Under the pieces are notes generated by a model. That model was not told where the DNA came from and ran no database searches. It was given only the letters and a program-made list of their open reading frames with translations. A DNA stretch of 64,000 bases from Cavenderia fasciculata (lineage: Eukaryota; Evosea; Eumycetozoa; Acytosteliales; Cavenderiaceae). Location: NCBI RefSeq assembly GCF_000203815.1, contig NW_004457715.1, forward strand, positions 310,001 to 374,000, written 5' to 3'. This document shows positions 60,944-64,000 of this stretch, one piece after another (position 1 is the stretch's first letter; each line of letters begins with the position of its first letter). The position numbers were made by a program, and so were the translations under genes.

Positions 60944-61331
60944 TTAACATGATGAGAGTTTTTAAAACCAACTCCTACTTTTGTTTTCATTCTCTATCTC
61001 ACCTTTGAATTAAAATCTATTTTTTAATTCGCTCCCTCCCCCCTTTTTTTTTTTTCCTTACTATTTGTTTTGATATCTCTTTCTATATAAATCTACTATT
61101 GGTCTAGGCATCAATTTAAAATATCTTTAAATCAATAAATTTACCAATCTATCCATTTTTCTACTTCCAATCTATCTTGAACCATTAACTCTGTGTCCAC
61201 AAATGTTTGAAAAATTAAGATTGACCATGTGGTCCTAAAAAATCTGAACCAATGCCTGGGTACTGTTTGAAAGACCTGTCTTTTCAAATCATTTGAACAA
61301 AAAACAGATAAATAGATGTACATATTCAAAG
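60944..61331. other. Spacer NF-YC to secreted-protein pseudogene
   Basis: About 390 bp; AT-rich, with C and T homopolymers at about 61040. No gene seen. Confidence 0.5.
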
Positions 61332-62400
61332 ATGTTTGACACAAAGATATTGATTCTTTTTAGTTTAATGTGGGTTGCAGTTTCAATAGCAACCCCTGGG
61401 TTATATGGAGCTATTCATAGATCCCAGAATAGTTCTGATTTCGGTATCTTTACAGATTATGTATGTATACATACACACATACGTAACAACAAGCAATATA
61501 CTCTTGCATTGTGACTAACATATTTATATGTATATATATTTTTTATAACTCTAGGGTTCCCAATTTCAACCAATAGTTGAACTAAAAGGAGACTTTTTTT
61601 TTAGAAAAGGATCAGACATAACTTGTACAGTTGGTGATATGTATTCTATTTTGGGAGTTGATGCTCTGGGAAATACTGTTTTGCTTGCTCTCAATACTAC
61701 AGATCTAAGCAACTCGTCACCCTGACAACCAACCTACCCAGGCTTCGAACTTTATGGTACCCACCAAGTGAGAAACCTCTACTGTTTCCCAGGCCCTTCA
61801 ATTGGCTCACCCAAAATGATTGTTGTTCAATCACATTCTAGTTCACCTGGAGTGATCATTTCGTATAATGATGGAGCCCTCACCAAAGGAATCCTCTACC
61901 AATCCCAACTCAACCAAAATTACCAAAGTTCAACCTATGATCCTGTAGGTCGAGTCATCTATGTCTTTTCTGTACCAAGTGATTCACACGATGTCACTGT
62001 CACTAGAGTCTCTTTAGATGGCAAGACCGCGCAATCGACCACCTTGAACAAATCTGATCCAATTCTCCTCTGCGGTGCTGTATTTGGAGTTGATGATGGC
62101 AATATCCATGGTCTTGCCTTTTTCAAGGGAGGTGTGTTCAACCTTTTCAAATACGAACCAAAACAAAACCAACTCACCATCCATTCTCGCAAGCACACCA
62201 TCCCAGCAGGCTATAAAATCCTAAACGTCGCGCCCCAATCCTCCATTTCTGGCACTAATAAATTTACCAGCAGATTCCTCATTAAGTAGGAAACCGGTGG
62301 AAGTCTTACCTTTTTGGTGTACCATGACATTCTGTCTGGTGTTCAACTTCCAATTTATGGTACTGCTACTGTAGAATCTATATCCTATGTTTTAGAATAA
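61332..62400 (+). pseudogene. Secreted-protein gene with two in-frame stops
   Basis: Two exons: 61332-61460 and 61555-62400 (GTATGT donor, CTCTAG acceptor, phase 0), 325 codons to the final TAA. The start is a clear signal peptide (ILILFSLMWVAVSIATPGLYG). The body is beta-rich with repeated Gly-Asp/Asn turns (Ile-Tyr-Val-Phe-Ser-Val-Pro, Val-Thr-Val-Thr-Arg-Val-Ser-Leu-Asp-Gly-Lys, Val-Phe-Gly-Val-Asp-Asp-Gly-Asn), like a beta-propeller; I do not recognise a family. Exon 2 is interrupted by TGA at 61723-61725 and TAG at 62287-62289, yet the frame stays the same before, between and after them and codon use remains gene-like. That fits a young pseudogene, or base-call errors. TGA could in principle encode selenocysteine, but the second stop argues against that. 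Confidence 0.65.
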
Positions 62401-62553
62401 AAAATAAAGAATTGAAAGAAAATAATCACCTTATGCCTGGTCTAAATATTTAATTAATTACAAAAGGGTATATAAATAAATAAATTATTATTTTTTAATA
62501 TTAATCTTTATGACATTCAAAATGGATTGGAGGAAGAAGTTTTGGAAACTTAT

Positions 62554-64000
62554 TTATCGTGGCCTATTAAAATGAAGATTGTTATGATCTGCCAGATCCT
62601 GTTGTCTATCCTCTCTTTCTTGTTGTTGGCGCATAGATTGTAATTTCTGTTGAATTTGATTAAATATTTGTTCCTCTTGTTTGAAATGTTGTTGTCTAGT
62701 TTGTTGTCGCGGTGGCGATGGTGGATTGAAATGTTGATCATTGTCATTTTCATGTGTACTAAATGTAATAGGGTCATTATTTGATTGACCACCGATATGG
62801 TGATTAAATTCATCCTGTAATTTCTTCATTCTCGCTAGCATATCCGACTCTTGTGGTACTCCTTGAATCTTTTTGTCAAACCCATGCTCCTCTTGGATGA
62901 CACGCCTTGACTGAGCAGCGTTGAGACTCTTGAGCTCTTCTACGACACGATTTAATGTCTCTGGTGGAGCATCAAATCCAGGTGCCGAAGAGACAAAAGG
63001 GAATTGATTTGCCCAAGCAGAATACTCACTCACAGGTATGATCGAAGTTGTTGCACATACACGAGGATGTGTTACATCAAATTGAATACATTGCATTCCA
63101 CCTTTACACAAACTAGGGTCATCTCTACATCTAGAGAATTCACATCGTTGTGTTGTTTGATTGCAATGCTGTTTAAACAAACATTTACTTCCAAAGCAAT
63201 CATCACCATCCACTGGATTATTAAATGACCATTCTGTACATAATGTACCCCATCCAAATTCATCACAAGTAAATCCAGGTGGACATAATGCACATCCATT
63301 CGGTCCATCTAATAAAATTAAATAATTAATTAAATTGTTGTGTTACAGAGATGAATATAACATACGGAAAACATCATTGTGTAGTGGTACACAATCATAA
63401 TCTGTAAATATACCATGTGAACATTGGAAACCAGGTGGACATGGTGTATCTTTGCATCCAGGCTTTATAGGCAAACTATCTAAATAATTAAACAAATAAA
63501 GGTTAGTCAATTGAAACAAACATGTATCTTTAGAATCTTTTCAAAAACATACTTAATTTTAAATAACAAGCAGCTATATTTAAATCTTCGAGCTCATAGC
63601 ATTCACTGTATATATCACATACTAGATAATCACATGATGTTGGAAGACAAGTATTGACATCGTTGACAATTTTGCAAATGAATCCATCTTTACAATTATT
63701 ATCACATTCTCCTCTTGCCAATTCTATATTTCTATATATATTCTCCTCTGTCAATAGATAAGTGTTAGTATAGGTGGCTATGATGATGATGATGATGCTC
63801 CAAGTAGATATACATACTCTTTTCAAAACAAACAGGAGCAGGGCTACAACACTTTAAAGTAGGGTTCTCACATTGACCAGACATCATTTTACAATCCAAG
63901 TTCTTTTGTTCACATTTCGCAGATTCACAATCCTCTAAATATAATAATAATAATAATAATAATAATGAGACATGTATTTGGTAAGTAAGATGTGTACAAA
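62554..64000 (-). CDS. Follistatin-like, spore-coat-type secreted protein (partial)
   Basis: The 3' part of a minus-strand gene that continues past the right edge. Exons seen: 63934-63818, 63747-63553, 63479-63366, 63308-62554; the sequence from 63935 to the edge is intron. Each of the first three exons encodes one small Cys-rich unit and is bounded by phase-1 introns. Units carry Cys-x3-Cys-Pro/Lys-x-Gly-Phe-x-Cys patterns (Thr-Pro-Cys-Pro-Pro-Gly-Phe-Gln-Cys, CALCPPGFTCDEFGWGTLC), as in the follistatin-like (FOLN) repeats of dictyostelid spore-coat and prespore proteins. After the last Cys (about 63050) the protein has a 170-residue tail, first helical, then Gln/Arg/His-rich, ending Asn-Arg-Pro-Arg. 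A role in spore coat or extracellular matrix is inferred from domain type; the identity of the full protein cannot be told without the upstream exons. Confidence 0.75.

Noticed and set aside
61723-61725. TGA as a selenocysteine codon
   Set aside because: Dictyostelids do make selenoproteins, but a second stop (TAG) follows in the same frame and the context is not a redox motif; decay is simpler.
1-64000. CRISPR arrays, insertion sequences, retroelements or operons
   Set aside because: None seen; the repeats present are simple sequence, exon-level duplications or the inverted-repeat element, and the genes are spliced eukaryotic genes.

Overview
The window looks like nuclear DNA from a dictyostelid social amoeba. 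It is AT-rich with short introns (about 50-150 bp, GT...AG). Coding sequence carries runs of Asn, Gln, Ser and Thr codons, and spacers are full of AAT, CAA and GA/CT simple repeats. It also holds families typical of these amoebae: an IPT/LRR/EGF cell-surface protein, an RdeA-type histidine phosphotransfer protein, twinfilin, a TKL kinase and a spore-coat-like follistatin-domain protein. The base composition is clearly less AT-rich than Dictyostelium discoideum, which points to another genus such as Cavenderia or Heterostelium; this is inference. No transposase, reverse transcriptase or virus-like element was recognised.

Layout. 1-1734: two minus-strand genes with similar coiled-coil starts; the complete one is a BTB(T1)-TLDc protein. 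1735-2771: spacer holding the relic of a gene 3' end that matches the neighbouring giant gene. 2772-15060: a 16-exon plus-strand gene for a secreted protein of about 3,690 residues, built of IPT/TIG repeats with a complete DNase II-like domain in the middle and SdrB-like and lectin-like modules behind it. 15128-20047: a convergent 14-exon gene for a type I membrane protein (LRR, IPT, EGF, one membrane segment; ComC-like). 20381-21204: GINS subunit Psf3. 21851-26332: P4-ATPase lipid flippase. 26493-28248: RsuA/RluB-type pseudouridine synthase with an acidic tail. 30342-34746: large TKL kinase with a RA-like domain. 35355-36191: RdeA-like HPt protein. 37125-38182: SEC-C protein. 38183-41802: long gene-poor spacer. 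41803-43820: two-RRM protein. 44373-47865: gamma-tubulin complex protein GCP2/Spc97. 48016-50601: tandem pair of short-chain dehydrogenases. 51304-52527: twinfilin. 52768-53219: BolA3. 53564-58357: Integrator subunit 2. 59548-60943: NF-YC. 61332-62400: secreted-protein gene with two in-frame stops. 62554 to the right edge: follistatin-like spore-coat-type protein, running out of the window.

Most genes are housekeeping functions with no operon-like logic between them. The exception is the left 20 kb, where two very large extracellular proteins, both built from IPT/TIG E-set domains, sit tail to tail with only 67 bp between stop codons. The strongest candidate for something undescribed is the secreted IPT-DNase II-lectin-like protein: both HxK active-site motifs of DNase II are intact, so it may be a matrix-tethered or particle-binding extracellular nuclease. 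Exon coordinates were assigned by hand from splice consensus and frame continuity. For every gene with fully assigned exons the summed exon length is a multiple of three, but the coordinates remain predictions.
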